Assembly: GCF_032586155.1 (NCBI RefSeq)
Contig: NZ_JAWHTC010000002.1
Location: 744,001-808,000 of the forward strand
From: JAWHTC01 sp032586155
GTDB lineage: Bacteria > Pseudomonadota > Alphaproteobacteria > Rhodobacterales > Rhodobacteraceae
Length of the DNA: 64,000 nucleotides
Direction: 5' to 3'
The notes beneath the pieces are model-generated. The model had not been told where the DNA came from, searched no databases, and worked only from the letters and a program-made list of their open reading frames with translations. A program made the position numbers and the translations under genes. This document shows, one piece after another, positions 45,420 to 53,399 of the stretch; positions within the stretch are counted from its first letter, which is position 1; the number at the start of each line of letters is the position of its first letter.

Positions 45420-45992
45420 TCAGTTTTGCGCCTGCCGCTCCATCATCATCATGTGCACCGCGTGCATCCCCTGATCGGACATGCGGGTGACCTCGTGGGC
45501 ATGCAGATGCAGCGCCGCCACGACCTCTGGATCACTCGAGGTCTGGGTTACGACGATACCCTCATCGGTGATGTCCACATCGGTGGTCAGCGTCTCTCGC
45601 CGCTCGAACAGGATGTCCAGCGTCGGGCTTTGAATGATGATCTGCGGATCGTTGCCCATTTCCACTCGGTCGATCATGCCGACCACGTGGCTGATCAGCA
45701 CCTCCATCAACTCAGGGTCCTTGGAAAAGGTCACGGCGCGGATGCCATCTGGCAGGTCTTCGACGCTGCGTTCAATGGCCTGGAAGTTGCGGAACATCAC
45801 CGCCAGTTCTGCGCTTTCCTGCTTGGTGGCGTTCTTGCCACGCAGGCCCGGCATGTTGACCTCGTCATGCTGCATGTGGCCATGGCCGTGCATCTGGGTA
45901 CCCTGCCCAGCCGTCTGGGCATGAGCCGCAGACCCAATTCCAACCAAAGCCACAACCATTGCTTTGGCGGTGCTCCTGATCTGGTCCATCAT
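45420..45992 (-). CDS. Secreted His/Met-rich hypothetical protein
   Basis: 190 residues with a signal peptide (about residues 1-25, ending SAAHAQ). The mature start, QMHGHGHMQHDEVNMPG, is rich in His and Met, as in periplasmic copper- or metal-binding proteins. It ends with MHAVHMMMMERQAQN, again Met-rich. The middle (MIDRVEMGNDPQIIIQSP) has no match I know. A metal-binding role is suggested by composition only. A G-run hairpin follows its stop. Confidence 0.72.
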   Translation of the reverse strand: MMDQIRSTAKAMVVALVGIGSAAHAQTAGQGTQMHGHGHMQHDEVNMPGLRGKNATKQESAELAVMFRNFQAIERSVEDLPDGIRAVTFSKDPELMEVLISHVVGMIDRVEMGNDPQIIIQSPTLDILFERRETLTTDVDITDEGIVVTQTSSDPEVVAALHLHAHEVTRMSDQGMHAVHMMMMERQAQN

Positions 45993-46121
45993 TCCGACCC
46001 TCCCTTTGGTCCATGTTGCGCTTGGACGGGCTAGCGCACAAGGCGCATAAATACCAAGTCACGTTCGCGTAGACACGAGGCCCACAACGCCGGAAGCTGT
46101 CGATTTCCAGGGATTGGTGTG

Positions 46122-46198
46122 TGGTGGCGTGAGGTGGACTTGAACCACCGACCCCAGCATTATGAGTGCTGTGCTCTAACCAGCTGAGCTATCACGCC
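46122..46198 (-). tRNA. tRNA-Met (CAT), elongator type
   Basis: Read on the minus strand, 77 nt from GGCGTGATAGCTCAGCTGG to an encoded 3' CCA. Acceptor GGCGTGA pairs with TCACGCC. The anticodon arm CAGCACTCATAATGCTG carries CAT, and GGTTCAA closes the T loop. The body matches elongator tRNA-Met. A tRNA-Ile with lysidine is unlikely from the same body sequence. Confidence 0.95.
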
Positions 46199-46214
46199 GT
46201 TCACACGCAGAGGC

Positions 46215-46243
46215 ATCTATCCGCGCCGCCCGGCACTGTCAAA
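46215..46243 (-). promoter_or_regulatory. Sigma-70 promoter for tRNA-Met
   Basis: On the minus strand TTGACA (46238-46243) and TAGATG (46215-46220) are 17 bp apart. The -35 hexamer is perfect and the tRNA begins 17 nt after the -10. Confidence 0.75.
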
Positions 46244-46276
46244 CAGAAATCGACAGGCCGAGGTCGTTGAGGCGCT

Positions 46277-46783
46277 TTATTCCCGGGCACAGCCCGTGCC
46301 ATCGACATGAACATGCCCGTTGGGCCGATAGCGCGCCGCCAACTCGCGGGTCGTCAGTGACACGAGGCATTTGAACTCGTCATCGCGGTCGGCGTTGGGT
46401 GTCAGCAGAACCGTTGTCACGGCAAAGCCTGGTGCAAGGCGGCCTTCGGGCTCCACATCCTGCTCGGCCGGGGTCAGACCGATGGTGATGGTCCGGCGAT
46501 ACAGCCAGACCGATTCCCCGTCCCGCTCATACCATTTACCCACATCCATTCCCGGCTCGATGGTCAGGGCATAATCCGCCTTGATCGTCTTGGCGTGGGC
46601 CATGCCGGTACGCTTGAAGGCCTTGAGCAGCACCGGCACGAGGTACTCGCCGTACCCGCTGGCAAATTGCGAGCTTGTCAGGTGGATGACAAAACTGTTT
46701 TGCCGTGGAAACTCCGCCGATTGCTGCGCCGTGAGCGGCGGCGCCAGAAAGGCACAAAGCAGCAGGAATAGATAGCGGATCAT
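46277..46783 (-). CDS. Secreted hypothetical protein
   Basis: 168 residues with a signal peptide ending near PPLTAQQ (about residue 20). The body is beta-rich, with repeated acidic residues (NADRDDEFKCL) and two Cys in the last third (positions near KCLVSL and GTGCARE), suggesting one disulfide. No function is assigned. It lies 16 nt from the upstream SH3b gene, same strand, so they likely form a small operon of secreted proteins. Confidence 0.72.
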   Translation of the reverse strand: MIRYLFLLLCAFLAPPLTAQQSAEFPRQNSFVIHLTSSQFASGYGEYLVPVLLKAFKRTGMAHAKTIKADYALTIEPGMDVGKWYERDGESVWLYRRTITIGLTPAEQDVEPEGRLAPGFAVTTVLLTPNADRDDEFKCLVSLTTRELAARYRPNGHVHVDGTGCARE

Positions 46784-46798
46784 GACACCATGCTCCCG

Positions 46799-47266
46799 CT
46801 AGTTGCGCAGGAACTTGACCGAGCACCAGCCCTGTGCGCCGGACTGGTGATAGACCCTGACCCAGGTTCCCTTGCGTTCCAGAATCTCCACCGATTCGCC
46901 GTTATACATGCGCCGGATGATCTGATAGCCGGTGCCGGGGCCAGTGCGCAGGTTCAGATAACCGTCACCGGGTGAATAAACGAACTTCATCGGTACGCCA
47001 CCCTCGAAGGGCGCAAGGTACTTGTGAAAGGCCCAGCCGACCGCACCGGTTTCTTCATGCTGCACCCGGCTCCACTTCCCGGCGCGTTCCAGAACATCCA
47101 CCATCGAGCCATGATACATCCGCCTTATGATGTCATATTGGCTTCCCGGCCCGGTGCGCAGGTTCAGGTAGCCATCCCCGGGGCTGTTGACGATGCGCAT
47201 CTCGCCAGCCCAGGCCAGGCCGGCAGCGAATATCAACGCGACGAGGGAAAGAACGAACCGTTTCAT
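46799..47266 (-). CDS. Secreted protein with two bacterial SH3 (SH3b) domains
   Basis: 155 residues with a signal peptide (about residues 1-20). Two SH3b domains follow, about 22-88 and 92-155. Each repeats SPGDGYLNLRTGPG and IIRRMY exactly 70 residues apart, so the second arose by internal duplication. The first is followed by GWAFHKYL and the second by GWCSVKFLRN. SH3b domains bind peptidoglycan or periplasmic peptides. First gene of a likely two-gene unit with the secreted hypothetical. Confidence 0.85.
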   Translation of the reverse strand: MKRFVLSLVALIFAAGLAWAGEMRIVNSPGDGYLNLRTGPGSQYDIIRRMYHGSMVDVLERAGKWSRVQHEETGAVGWAFHKYLAPFEGGVPMKFVYSPGDGYLNLRTGPGTGYQIIRRMYNGESVEILERKGTWVRVYHQSGAQGWCSVKFLRN

Positions 47267-47364
47267 GAAAATCTCCTGTCTTTATGGCGGGCAGTCTAGC
47301 ACGGATCGCGGAAATGGCACTTTGCGGTAGTTCAAACCGGGGGCGGAATGTCCGCACGGGTCCA

Positions 47365-47589
47365 TCACTGCGCGGGTTTGCCCGCCCGCAGCGCCTCGTA
47401 GGTGGCAGCGTAGCGAATGAAATCGAGCACTCTCAGGCGCAGCCTGCCCGTTTCACGCAAGTAGGTAGCCGACATGACGAAATCCGAAGTCAGCGGGGTG
47501 GCGTAGTAGATCAGAACCTCATCATCGTCAGCGATAAAAGCAACAGGCGCCAATCCGAGCAGGGCGCAGGGCTGGGTCGCGGTAGTCAC
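47365..47589 (-). CDS. Small hypothetical protein (uncertain)
   Basis: 74 residues from GTG. The sequence (APVAFIADDDEVLIYYATPL and SATYLRETGRLRLRVLDF) reads like real protein with beta strands, but the ribosome site is weak and there is no homologue I recognise. It could be a fragment of a longer lost gene. It lies between the SH3b gene and mscL on the same strand. Confidence 0.4.
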   Translation of the reverse strand: MTTATQPCALLGLAPVAFIADDDEVLIYYATPLTSDFVMSATYLRETGRLRLRVLDFIRYAATYEALRAGKPAQ

Positions 47590-47851
47590 CTCTGCCTGCG
47601 TCGGGATACCGGGCCCTGTTCATCTGCTCACCAGGATCGGACGGGGTGTCGGAGAGTGCCGGCATTGCCAGAAAAATCCCGTGGCAAGAGAGCAGCACGG
47701 CAGGCGGTCAGGGAGATATGCAAAGTATCACTATCCGACAGTTCTACTGGACTGTCCTTGATGGTGGCCAAACCGGACACGAAACCATTACCGGAACATG
47801 AAAAGGCCCGCCAGAAAGGCGGGCCTTTAAAATCCGTCTGGGAAAGACTGA
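47590..47851. terminator. Spacer holding the mscL terminator
   Basis: AAAGGCCCGCC (47802-47812) and GGCGGGCCTTT (47818-47828) form an 11-bp stem with a 5-nt loop, 24 nt after the mscL stop on the minus strand, with T-rich exits in both directions. The rest of the 262 nt holds no supported gene; a 27-codon ATG frame at 47718-47801 has a ribosome site too close to its start. Confidence 0.8.
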
Positions 47852-48286
47852 CTACTTCTTGGCCAGCGCGTCGCGGATCTCGGTCAGCAGATCCAGTTCG
47901 CTGGGACCCGCGGGGGCCTCTTCAACAGCGGCCTCCTCTTCCTTGGCGGCGGCTTCCTTGGCCTTGTTGACATAGCGCACCAGCATGAACACCACCCAGG
48001 CGATGATCAAGAAGTTGATCACGGCCATGATGAAGGCGCCATAGGCAAAGGCCGATGCCCCGGCTTCGCGGGCCGCTTCAAGCGATGAATAATCCGTGCC
48101 GTCGCCACCCAGAACAATGAACTTGTTGCTGAAATCAACGCCGCCCATGAACAGCCCGATGATCGGGTTGATCAAGTCGTCGACCATCGACTTGACGATC
48201 GCGGTAAAGGCCGCACCGATGATGATACCGACGGCCATGTCCATAACATTGCCCTTGGCAATGAAATCCTTGAACTCTTTGAGCAT
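47852..48286 (-). CDS. mscL: Large-conductance mechanosensitive channel MscL
   Basis: 144 residues starting MLKEFKDFIAKGNVMDMAVG, the classic MscL start with the pore helix Gly motif. The periplasmic loop (FIVLGGDGTDYSS) and second helix (AVINFLIIAWVVFMLVRYVN) follow, then an acidic linker and the short C-terminal helix ELDLLTEIRDAL. It opens under hypo-osmotic stress. ATG 48286 follows AGGGGAAA; the longer frame to 48505 overlaps the GST promoter. Confidence 0.96.
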   Translation of the reverse strand: MLKEFKDFIAKGNVMDMAVGIIIGAAFTAIVKSMVDDLINPIIGLFMGGVDFSNKFIVLGGDGTDYSSLEAAREAGASAFAYGAFIMAVINFLIIAWVVFMLVRYVNKAKEAAAKEEEAAVEEAPAGPSELDLLTEIRDALAKK

Positions 48287-48439
48287 GTGTTTCCCCTGCT
48301 TTGCTGTCCCGGATGTGGCCAAGTCTTGCTTGCCTGTCCTCCACACCCACGCGAATGGTAACACGTTAATACACTTTTTTCCGCTGTCATTATGGGAATA
48401 GCGCGCTATTTTTCCCCAAAACGCTTGCAGGAGAACATG

Positions 48440-49138
48440 ATGAGCTTTGTCACCAACCACCCGATCAATGCCCGCTGGCCCGCTCAGAACCCGGACATCC
48501 TGCAACTTTATTCTTTTCCCACCCCCAACGGAGTGAAGGCCTCAATCATGCTCGAGGAAACAGGCCTGGCCTATGAGGCGCACAAGGTGATGCTGTCGGA
48601 TGATGAGGTCAAAAGCGTTGAATTCACGTCCCTCAACCCCAATGGCAAGATCCCGGCGATCATTGATCCCGACGGCCCGGGCGGCGCCCCTGTCGAGCTT
48701 TTTGAAAGCGGGGCAATCCTGATCTACCTGGCTGAAAAGACCGGCAAGCTTTTGTCGGTGGATCCTTTGACCCGCTACCAGACCATCCAATGGCTGATGT
48801 TTCAGATGGGCGGGATCGGCCCGATGTTCGGGCAGCTGGGGTTCTTCTACAAATTCGCCGGGGCCGAGATCGAAGACAAGCGCCCGGTCGAGCGTTATCT
48901 GGGTGAGACCCGGCGTCTTCTGGGCGTTCTTGATGGCGCGCTTGAAGGCAAGGACTGGGTCATGGGGGAGTTTTCGATTGCCGACATCGCCATTGCGCCC
49001 TGGGTCCGGGCGCTCGATTTCTACGAGGCGACGGACGCTGTAGGGTTCGACGATTTCGAGAATGTCGACGAGTATCTCGACCGCTTCCTCGAACGTCCGG
49101 CAGTGAAACGCGGTCTCAACATTCCCCCACGCGACTGA
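48440..49138 (+). CDS. Glutathione S-transferase, YfcG-like
   Basis: 232 residues. The glutathione motif region TPNGVKASIMLEETGL and PNGKIPAIIDPDG with ELFESGAILIYLAEK is typical of YfcG/GST. The helical domain ends with FSIADIAIAPWVRAL. Two ATG codons abut (48437, 48440); AGGAG at 48429-48433 suits the second better. Like YghU, the family reduces glutathione-linked disulfides. Stop lies 10 nt from the end of the convergent gene. Confidence 0.92.
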   Translation: MSFVTNHPINARWPAQNPDILQLYSFPTPNGVKASIMLEETGLAYEAHKVMLSDDEVKSVEFTSLNPNGKIPAIIDPDGPGGAPVELFESGAILIYLAEKTGKLLSVDPLTRYQTIQWLMFQMGGIGPMFGQLGFFYKFAGAEIEDKRPVERYLGETRRLLGVLDGALEGKDWVMGEFSIADIAIAPWVRALDFYEATDAVGFDDFENVDEYLDRFLERPAVKRGLNIPPRD

Positions 49139-49148
49139 TGCAGCAGGG

Positions 49149-50282
49149 TTAGCCGTCGAAGGTTGTGCGCCAAAGCGTAGCCGCCCGCGCGACAGCTTCC
49201 AAGTCCAGCTCGAAACCAAGGCCCGGCCCGGTAAGGACCGGAAGACTGCCATTGTTCAAGGCCAGGTCCGGGCCAGCCAGAATATCCCATTCCAGGAAAT
49301 GGTTCATGTATTGGTTGGCATCGTCCAGATTGGGCAGAACCGCCCCCGCCTGATGCGCAGCACAAGTGGTGATCCCGGTCTCATAGAGCCCGTGAATACA
49401 GACATCGACACCTGTGGCTTCGGCAATCCGTCCAGCCTTGATGAAGCGGGTAAGCCCGCCGGTCTCGTGCACGCCCAGAACGATCAGGTCCGCAGCATCC
49501 GCCGCCAGCGTCGCGGCCACATCCTCGGGTGTGAAATTCACTTGGTCCGCGCCAATGGCAACCGGGCTGGACGCCCGCACTTGCGCCAACGCGGCAAGGC
49601 TGTCCGACGGGGTGGGTTGCTCGACCATCTCAACCCCCAAATCGGCCATGCGGTCAATCATCCGGCGCGCCCGTACCGGGGTCCATTTCTCGTTGGCGTC
49701 CACCCGCAGCCGTATTTCGGGCCCGATCGCCGCTCGCACGGCGGCCACCGTTTTCAGATCAAGCGCATCACCGCGCCCGACCTTAAGGTAAATCGTCGCG
49801 ACCCCCTCCTGCACGAATGCCGTCGCCTCCGCCGCAACTTCTTCGGCGGTTTCGCCCATGGCAAAGCCGAAATACTGCAGCTTGTCATGCACGGCCCCGC
49901 CCAAAAGCTGATGCACCGGACGCCCGGCGGCTTTGCCCATTACATCCCAAAGCGCCATTTCCAGCCCGGCCAGAACCTGCCCGCCAAAACGCGGCGCACT
50001 GCATGTCCCCAAGGCCTGGAACAAGGCGTGATAGGCATTTGCCATCAGACGCGCGTTGTCGAACGGGTCCCGTCCGACGCACATCGCTCCTGCCTTGGCC
50101 AGAAACCCGGCCACCGCCAGGGCATCGGGTGAGGCGATGCTTTCACCATACCCGGTGATCCCAGCATCGGTTTCCACCGCGACCAGCAGGACCTCGGCCC
50201 CATGAATGATACCTTGGGCCCAGTAATAAGGCTTTTTATAGGGAACGAGCAGCGGAGTGATTTTGACGGCCGTGACTTTCAT
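49149..50282 (-). CDS. Enolase-superfamily enzyme (mandelate racemase/muconate lactonizing type)
   Basis: 377 residues. The N-terminal capping domain contains GITGYGESIASP; the barrel has YLKVGRGDALD, the metal-binding RVDANEKW, EMVEQPTPSD and GADQVNFTPED, which together form the usual KxK-D-E-D ligand order, though the first Lys site reads KVG rather than KxK. The end AVLPNLDDANQYMNHFLEWDIL fits muconate cycloisomerase-like members. Substrate unknown. Next upstream is the PNPOx-like gene, same strand. Confidence 0.88.
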   Translation of the reverse strand: MKVTAVKITPLLVPYKKPYYWAQGIIHGAEVLLVAVETDAGITGYGESIASPDALAVAGFLAKAGAMCVGRDPFDNARLMANAYHALFQALGTCSAPRFGGQVLAGLEMALWDVMGKAAGRPVHQLLGGAVHDKLQYFGFAMGETAEEVAAEATAFVQEGVATIYLKVGRGDALDLKTVAAVRAAIGPEIRLRVDANEKWTPVRARRMIDRMADLGVEMVEQPTPSDSLAALAQVRASSPVAIGADQVNFTPEDVAATLAADAADLIVLGVHETGGLTRFIKAGRIAEATGVDVCIHGLYETGITTCAAHQAGAVLPNLDDANQYMNHFLEWDILAGPDLALNNGSLPVLTGPGLGFELDLEAVARAATLWRTTFDG

Positions 50283-50339
50283 GACGCCAAGCGTGAGCCA
50301 GCGTTAGCGCCCGAGTCCAGCACTAAACCTTCCTGGCAC

Positions 50340-50978
50340 TCAGATTTTGAAATCGCGGATGTGGTCTGGCATCTCGACACCGGGCAGGTTGCGCGGGTCA
50401 GGTTCAGGCGGCAAAACGCGGGTTTCCACCGGGATCACCCCGGCCCAGATCGGCAATTCATAGTCCTCGTCATCGTCCACAGGGCCACCGGCACTAACCT
50501 TGGCGCTGGCCTCGTTGATTTCCATGCCCAGCACAGTGGTGCCCTTGAGTTCCTGTGGATCGTTGGGCCGCAGAACATCCATACGTCCCGGCCACAATCC
50601 ATTCACGAAGTTGTCGAGCCGCGCTTCCTTTTCGTCATCCAGTACCTTGAACGCAGTTCCAAACAGCATCGCCGCACGATAGTTGACCGAATGGTGAAAG
50701 CCGGAACGCGCCATGACAAAGCCATCCAGAATCGAAACGGTCAGGCAGACTTCGGCACCTGCACTTTTCTTCAACATCCGGCTGGCCGAAGACCCATGCC
50801 AATAGACATGGTTACCCTCACGCCAATGCAGCGTCGGTGTGGCATAGGGTTTTCCGTCAATCACATAGGCCACGTTGCACATGCAGGTCGCATCCAGAAC
50901 CTTGTAAAGGCTCTCGGCGTCGTAAGAACCGCGCTCATGAGCACGGCGCAGGCGGGTTCTGTCGGTGGGGGCGGTCAT
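50340..50978 (-). CDS. Pyridoxamine 5'-phosphate oxidase-like family protein
   Basis: 212 residues from ATG 50978. Flavin-binding split-barrel features are present: CNVAYVIDGKPYATPTLHW, YWHGSSASRM and VCLTVSILDGFVMARSG. It is in the FMN-binding pyridoxamine 5'-phosphate oxidase-related family rather than PdxH itself. The divergent MocR gene, a PLP-dependent regulator, suggests a vitamin B6-linked function. A longer frame to 51452 reads into the MocR gene and is rejected. AGGAAAGAGCG precedes the ATG. Confidence 0.87.
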   Translation of the reverse strand: MTAPTDRTRLRRAHERGSYDAESLYKVLDATCMCNVAYVIDGKPYATPTLHWREGNHVYWHGSSASRMLKKSAGAEVCLTVSILDGFVMARSGFHHSVNYRAAMLFGTAFKVLDDEKEARLDNFVNGLWPGRMDVLRPNDPQELKGTTVLGMEINEASAKVSAGGPVDDDEDYELPIWAGVIPVETRVLPPEPDPRNLPGVEMPDHIRDFKI

Positions 50979-51035
50979 CGCTCTTTCCTTCTTCACTTGT
51001 CTTGTTTTGGGTAGACCTCTATTGGACTGTATCAA

Positions 51036-52472
51036 ATGGCCAATATCGAAAAACAATCCCAGTCCAGTTTTCAGACCGCACTCTATGCCCTGTCGCTCGA
51101 GCGCGAAGCCGCCGCACCCTTGCACGTACAGCTGGCCGATGCGCTGCGCCGGATGATCCTGACTGGGATTGCCCCGCCTGGCGCGCGGGTACCTGCGTCG
51201 CGTGCGCTTGCTGCCGAGCTGTCGATCAGCCGGATGACCGCGACCACTGCATTGGACCAGTTGACCGCCGAAGGATACCTTGAAACCCGGCAGGGCGCTG
51301 GCACCTATGTGGCGTCGAACCTGCCGCATATCTCGCCACCGTCGCGCGCACCGGCACCGGGTCCCGAGCCTGACGCGCCCACAGCACCCCTGCCCTTCCA
51401 CCCTGCTATTCCCGACCTTGCAGCCTTTCCCCATGCCCTTTGGGCGCGGCACCTGGAACGCGCCTGGCGCAGGCCCGAGCCAGCGCTTCTAGCCCTGCCG
51501 GACCCGGCGGGGTACGCCGCTCTGCGCGATGCGATTGCCGCACACCTGTCAGCATGGCGTGGCCTGAATGTCAGCGCAGGACAGATCATCATCACCTCGG
51601 GCGCGACCCAGGCCATGGCGCTGGCCGCGCGCGCGCTGTTGGCACCCGGTGACAAGGTGCTGATGGAGGATCCGGGTTTTGCGCCGATGAAGGCGGCCAT
51701 GCGCGACGCCGATCTGGTGCCTCGTCCTCATGCCATCGATACGGACGGGTTCGACATCGAAAGCGCCGCACGTGATTGCCCATCGGCCCGCGCCGTGCTG
51801 GTCACGCCATCACGGCACTATCCTCTCGGCATCACCCTGCCATTGCCGCGCCGGTTGGCGCTGATCGACTGGGCAGCCCGGAATGGCGCCTTCATCTTCG
51901 AAGATGATTACGACAGTGAATTCCGCTATGTCGGCCAGCCCTTGCCCGCGCTCTCGGCGCTCGACGGGTCGCATCGGACACTTTACATCGGTTCCTTCTC
52001 GAAACTGCTCAGTCCCGCCCTGCGGCTGGGATACCTCGTCGTTCCTGTATCGCTTTTGCCGCGGTTTGGCCCGGCACTCAGCCACCATCAGGGTGCCTCA
52101 CTGGTGCCGCAACCCGCGCTTGCCAATTTCATGGAAACCGGTGAATTCGCCGCCCACCTGCGCAAGATGCGGCGGCTATACGCCAAGCGCCAAAAGACCC
52201 TGCTGAACGCGTTGGCGTATCATCTGCCGGACCACCTGACCGCAACTCCCGACCCGTCCGGCATGCATATCGTTGCCCGACCCGGCCCGGCATTGACGAA
52301 ACCCGATACAGTGGTCGGCCAACAGGCGGAGCAAGTCGGCCTGACCCTGCGCCCGCTGTCACGCTACTTCTCGAAACACCCACAACAGGGGTTTGTTCTG
52401 GGATATGCGGGGTTTGACGAGCCAACGCTTGAGGCCGCCGTGAAAAAGCTCGCCGGCATCCTGTCTGCGTAG
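51036..52472 (+). CDS. MocR-family regulator: GntR HTH fused to aminotransferase
   Basis: 478 residues. The N-terminal winged helix (PLHVQLADALRRMILTGIAPPGARVPASRAL, ISRMTATTALDQL) is followed by a type I aminotransferase domain; IITSGATQAMALAARALL and FEDDYDSEFRYVGQPLP match the PLP pocket, with the Lys in YIGSFSKLLSPALRLGYLV. Such regulators (PdxR, GabR-like) sense PLP or amino compounds. It diverges across only 57 nt from the PNPOx-like gene, the likely target. Confidence 0.92.
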   Translation: MANIEKQSQSSFQTALYALSLEREAAAPLHVQLADALRRMILTGIAPPGARVPASRALAAELSISRMTATTALDQLTAEGYLETRQGAGTYVASNLPHISPPSRAPAPGPEPDAPTAPLPFHPAIPDLAAFPHALWARHLERAWRRPEPALLALPDPAGYAALRDAIAAHLSAWRGLNVSAGQIIITSGATQAMALAARALLAPGDKVLMEDPGFAPMKAAMRDADLVPRPHAIDTDGFDIESAARDCPSARAVLVTPSRHYPLGITLPLPRRLALIDWAARNGAFIFEDDYDSEFRYVGQPLPALSALDGSHRTLYIGSFSKLLSPALRLGYLVVPVSLLPRFGPALSHHQGASLVPQPALANFMETGEFAAHLRKMRRLYAKRQKTLLNALAYHLPDHLTATPDPSGMHIVARPGPALTKPDTVVGQQAEQVGLTLRPLSRYFSKHPQQGFVLGYAGFDEPTLEAAVKKLAGILSA

Positions 52473-52496
52473 GGCGGATTTCAGCCCGCAACCGCG

Positions 52497-52946
52497 TTAC
52501 CCCGGCAGCGAACCGGTCAGAACATACCGCAAGATCTCGACCACCTGGGACGGCTCGCGCGCCACGGCCAGTGCCGCCGCATCAACCTCTTTCAGCGCAT
52601 GATCATGCTCGGGCATCTGCAACACGATCAGCGATTTGCCAAGCGCCGCGGCATAGCCCGCATCGAACGCCGCGTTCCACTGGCGGTACTTCTCGCCAAA
52701 GCGCACCACCACGACATCGGCCTCGGCGATCCCCTTGCGGGTACGGATCGCGTTCACCATCGCGCCCTTGTGGTCGTGCCAATACTTGTTGTCCTCGGAC
52801 CCGAGGATCGCGACACCGCAATCGTCGGATGCGCCGTGATCCGTTACCGGCGCGTCAAAGCTCACATCCAGCCCCCTGGCGCCTTCGACGATCTGCTCGC
52901 GCCAATCGGTGTGAATCTCACCGCTCAGATAGACTTTCAATGTCAT
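52497..52946 (-). CDS. ytoQ: YtoQ family protein
   Basis: 149 residues, starting MTLKVYLSGEIHTDWREQI. YtoQ has the nucleoside 2-deoxyribosyltransferase-like fold; SEDNKYWHDHKGAM and GEKYRQWNAAFDAGYAAALG are conserved. Function is unknown. GGGAGA before the ATG. A longer frame to 53015 would enter the GNAT gene, so the shorter start is used. It is the last gene of the pheS-pheT line, 14 nt after the GNAT gene. Confidence 0.9.
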   Translation of the reverse strand: MTLKVYLSGEIHTDWREQIVEGARGLDVSFDAPVTDHGASDDCGVAILGSEDNKYWHDHKGAMVNAIRTRKGIAEADVVVVRFGEKYRQWNAAFDAGYAAALGKSLIVLQMPEHDHALKEVDAAALAVAREPSQVVEILRYVLTGSLPG

Positions 52947-52960
52947 GTCCAATCTCCCTT

Positions 52961-53395
52961 TCAGATGTTTCGAACCATCAGGACCTTGTCCCCCTCGGTT
53001 CCGGATTTGCGCCAACCCAGACGCTGATACAGCGATACGTTCTGCGTCAGTCGCCGATGGGTGGCCAGCCTGATTTCTTTCACGCCATTTTCGCGCGCAA
53101 ACAGAACTGCCGTGTCAATCAGAGCCGTGCCAATTCCCTTGCCGCCAGCGCTGGGACTAACCGCGACAAGAACCAGATGGGCCTGAGCCCCGTCGACCGA
53201 CAAAACCAACCCGCCCTCGATCACACCGTTGTCTTCCGCCGCCCAGACTGCGTGATGACGAATATCATGTTCCACGCCATCACCGACTGGTGGTATCTTT
53301 AACCCTGCCTTCTGATAGGCAGCAAAAGCGGCCTCGAACACCGCACCCAAAGCCCTGCTATCGCAAAGCGCGGCGCGACGAATCGAGACCGTCAT
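52961..53395 (-). CDS. GNAT family N-acetyltransferase
   Basis: 144 residues starting MTVSIRRAALCDSRALG. Acetyl-CoA binding is seen in LVAVSPSAGGKGIGTALIDTA, close to the GNAT pyrophosphate loop (QxxGxG/A), and NVSLYQRLGWRKSGTEGD follows as in many GNATs. The substrate is unknown. Only 4 nt separate its start from pheT's stop, so it is in the pheT operon. The upstream longer reading overlaps pheT and is rejected. Confidence 0.87.
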   Translation of the reverse strand: MTVSIRRAALCDSRALGAVFEAAFAAYQKAGLKIPPVGDGVEHDIRHHAVWAAEDNGVIEGGLVLSVDGAQAHLVLVAVSPSAGGKGIGTALIDTAVLFARENGVKEIRLATHRRLTQNVSLYQRLGWRKSGTEGDKVLMVRNI

Positions 53396-53399
53396 CGTA

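Noticed and set aside
47718..47801. 27-codon frame ending at the mscL terminator
   Set aside because: The ribosome site is two bases from the ATG and no relative is known; the spacer is better read as a terminator region.
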